From contig JAAYGJ010000220.1 of NCBI GenBank assembly GCA_012727745.1, forward strand, positions 1 to 7,308: a stretch of 7,308 nucleotides of DNA. The letters run 5' to 3'. The stretch comes from Clostridia bacterium. Its GTDB lineage: Bacteria; Bacillota; DSM-521; Neomoorellales; Neomoorellaceae. Under the pieces are notes generated by a model. It was not told the origin of the DNA, did not search any database, and saw only the letters and a program-made list of their open reading frames with translations. The position numbers and the translations under genes are program-made. Shown here piece by piece: positions 5,990 through 7,308 of this stretch. Position 1 is the first letter of the stretch. The number at the start of each line of letters is the position of its first letter.

Positions 5990-7308
5990 GTGATAAAAGA
6001 GATATTGCTCCAGGTTGATGCCGATGAGACGGCAGTTGCTGTCCTGGAGGACGAACGTTTAATGGAGATTTATCTAGAAAGGACAGGTAGTCGGCGCCTG
6101 GTGGGTAATATTTATAAAGGTCAGGTAGCCAATGTATTGCCGGGAATGCAGGCGGCTTTTGTCGATATCGGCTTGGAAAAGAATGCTTTTTTGTATGTTG
6201 ATGATACCAGCGGCATTGAAGCCTTGGAGGGAAATACTATCCCCCGTTCCCGGCGGGGCATAATTGATGTAGTCAGGGAAGGACAGGAAATAATTGTCCA
6301 GGTTACCAAAGAGCCAGAGGGGACTAAAGGTGCCAGGGTAACCACCCAGATTACCTTACCGGGACGTTATCTGGTATTAATGCCGACGGTAAATTATGTC
6401 GGCATATCGCGCCGCATTGAAGACGAGGCAGAAAGGGAACGGTTGAAAGCTATTGCCCGCAAAGCTAAGCCGCGCCGCATGGGACTAATAATCCGTACGG
6501 TAGCTGCCGGGATCGATGCTGCTGAGTTAAGCCAGGAAGTTAAAGTTCTGTGCCAAACCTGGAGACGGATACGCCAGAGGGCCCGGCGCAAGAGCGCACC
6601 CTGTTTGATTCACCACGATATCGAACTGACTTTACGAATTTTAAGGGACCTGTATAATGAAGATACTGACAGGTTGCTGGTTAATTCCCGGGAAGTTTAT
6701 GCCAGAGTGCTTGAAGTGCTTGAGGGGAAAATGTCTGACTTGCGTCAGCGGGTGATCCTCAAGGAAGGGGAAGATCTTTTTAGCCTTTATGGTGTCCAAA
6801 ACCAGATGGATCAGGCCTTGAAGAATAAAGTCTGGCTTAAAAGAGGAGGCTACTTAATTATTGATCATATGGAAGCATTGACTGCTATTGATGTCAATAC
6901 CGGCAAATATGTTGGGCGTAATAATCTGGCCGATACGGTCTTAACAACTAATCTTGAAGCAGCGGCAGAGGTAGCCCGCCAGCTGCGCTTGCGTAATATT
7001 GGCGGTATTATCATAGTGGATTTTATCGATATGGATGATCCTTCACATCGGGAACAGGTGCTTAAAATATTGGAGCAAGAGCTTAGCCGGGATAAAACTA
7101 AAACCCAGGTACTTGGTTTTACCCGCCTGGGGCTGCTGGAAATGACCCGCAAAAAGGCCAGGCAGGGTTTAGAAAATATGCTACAAAAAGAATGCCCTTA
7201 TTGCCAGGGCAAAGGCAAAGTACTATCAGAAGAGACTGTAGCCCTGAAAGCCAGGAAAGAGGTGGTGCAGCGGGCTTTTAACAGCAAAGCCCGGGCTCTG
7301 CTGATAGA
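5990..7308 (+). CDS. rng: Ribonuclease G/E (Rng), 3' end cut off by window edge
   Basis: Single-strand-specific endoribonuclease of the RNase E/G family, acting in the cytoplasm in rRNA maturation and mRNA turnover. The frame stays open to the last base: 439 codons are present, and a typical RNase G needs about 50 more. An S1 RNA-binding domain (about 35-125) opens with GNIYKGQVANVLPGMQAAFVDIG. The catalytic Mg-binding residues are D301 (AIDVNTG) and D344 (IIVDFIDMD), the same 43-residue spacing as E. coli RNase E D303 and D346. The zinc-link cysteines that join subunits are C402 and C405 (CPYC, followed by QGKGKV). All key residues are intact, so an active enzyme is expected. GTG 5990 is chosen because GGGAAGG at 5974-5980 lies 9 nt upstream and the product then aligns from its first residues with E. 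coli RNase G. It is probably co-transcribed with the two genes before it. Confidence 0.96.
   Translation, partial: MIKEILLQVDADETAVAVLEDERLMEIYLERTGSRRLVGNIYKGQVANVLPGMQAAFVDIGLEKNAFLYVDDTSGIEALEGNTIPRSRRGIIDVVREGQEIIVQVTKEPEGTKGARVTTQITLPGRYLVLMPTVNYVGISRRIEDEAERERLKAIARKAKPRRMGLIIRTVAAGIDAAELSQEVKVLCQTWRRIRQRARRKSAPCLIHHDIELTLRILRDLYNEDTDRLLVNSREVYARVLEVLEGKMSDLRQRVILKEGEDLFSLYGVQNQMDQALKNKVWLKRGGYLIIDHMEALTAIDVNTGKYVGRNNLADTVLTTNLEAAAEVARQLRLRNIGGIIIVDFIDMDDPSHREQVLKILEQELSRDKTKTQVLGFTRLGLLEMTRKKARQGLENMLQKECPYCQGKGKVLSEETVALKARKEVVQRAFNSKARALLI

Noticed and set aside
6121..7152. Minus-strand open frames of 65-95 codons opposite rng
   Set aside because: They sit wholly within the rng coding frame, whose catalytic residues are all intact, and resemble no known family.

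Overview
This window reads as a piece of chromosome from an endospore-forming, Clostridia-type Firmicute. Moorella-like or Peptococcaceae-like bacteria are the closest match I can suggest; this is inference from gene content and protein style, and no database was searched. The markers are a spoIVFA-spoIVFB pair of sporulation genes, a Firmicute-style GroEL tail without GGM repeats, strong Shine-Dalgarno sites with many GTG/TTG starts, and the TIGR03960-TIGR03936-RNase G gene cluster. All six genes lie on the + strand. There is no mobile element, CRISPR array, tRNA or rRNA.

Layout. (1) 1-1395: the 3' six-sevenths of groEL, cut by the left edge. (2) 1396-1579: a gap with two successive intrinsic terminators, then a perfect 9-bp inverted repeat and a possible sporulation promoter. 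(3) 1580-3188: spoIVFA (a membrane-anchored LytM/M23 protein that has lost its catalytic histidines) and spoIVFB (an intramembrane metalloprotease with a CBS domain), 4 nt apart. (4) 3189-3454: an AT-rich, non-coding gap of 266 bp with promoter-like sites and repeated short motifs. (5) 3455-7308: a TIGR03960 radical SAM protein, its partner TIGR03936/DUF2344 (stop and start overlap by one base), and rng (ribonuclease G/E), which runs off the right edge with its catalytic core complete.

How the genes work together. In Bacillus subtilis SpoIVFB cleaves pro-sigma-K in the outer forespore membrane, and SpoIVFA, with BofA, holds it inactive until the forespore signals. The pair here should do the same. 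In B. subtilis the pair sits between minCD and rplU-rpmA-obg. Here groEL is on the left, and the radical SAM/DUF2344/rng set is on the right, so the right-hand neighbourhood probably continues into rplU-rpmA beyond the window. The radical SAM/DUF2344 pair is widely conserved but has no established function; its linkage to RNase G suggests RNA or ribosome metabolism, which is inference.

The least explained parts are the radical SAM/DUF2344 pair with its extra C-terminal cysteine cluster, and the two intergenic regions with their dyad symmetries. I found no strong evidence for an entirely new system.
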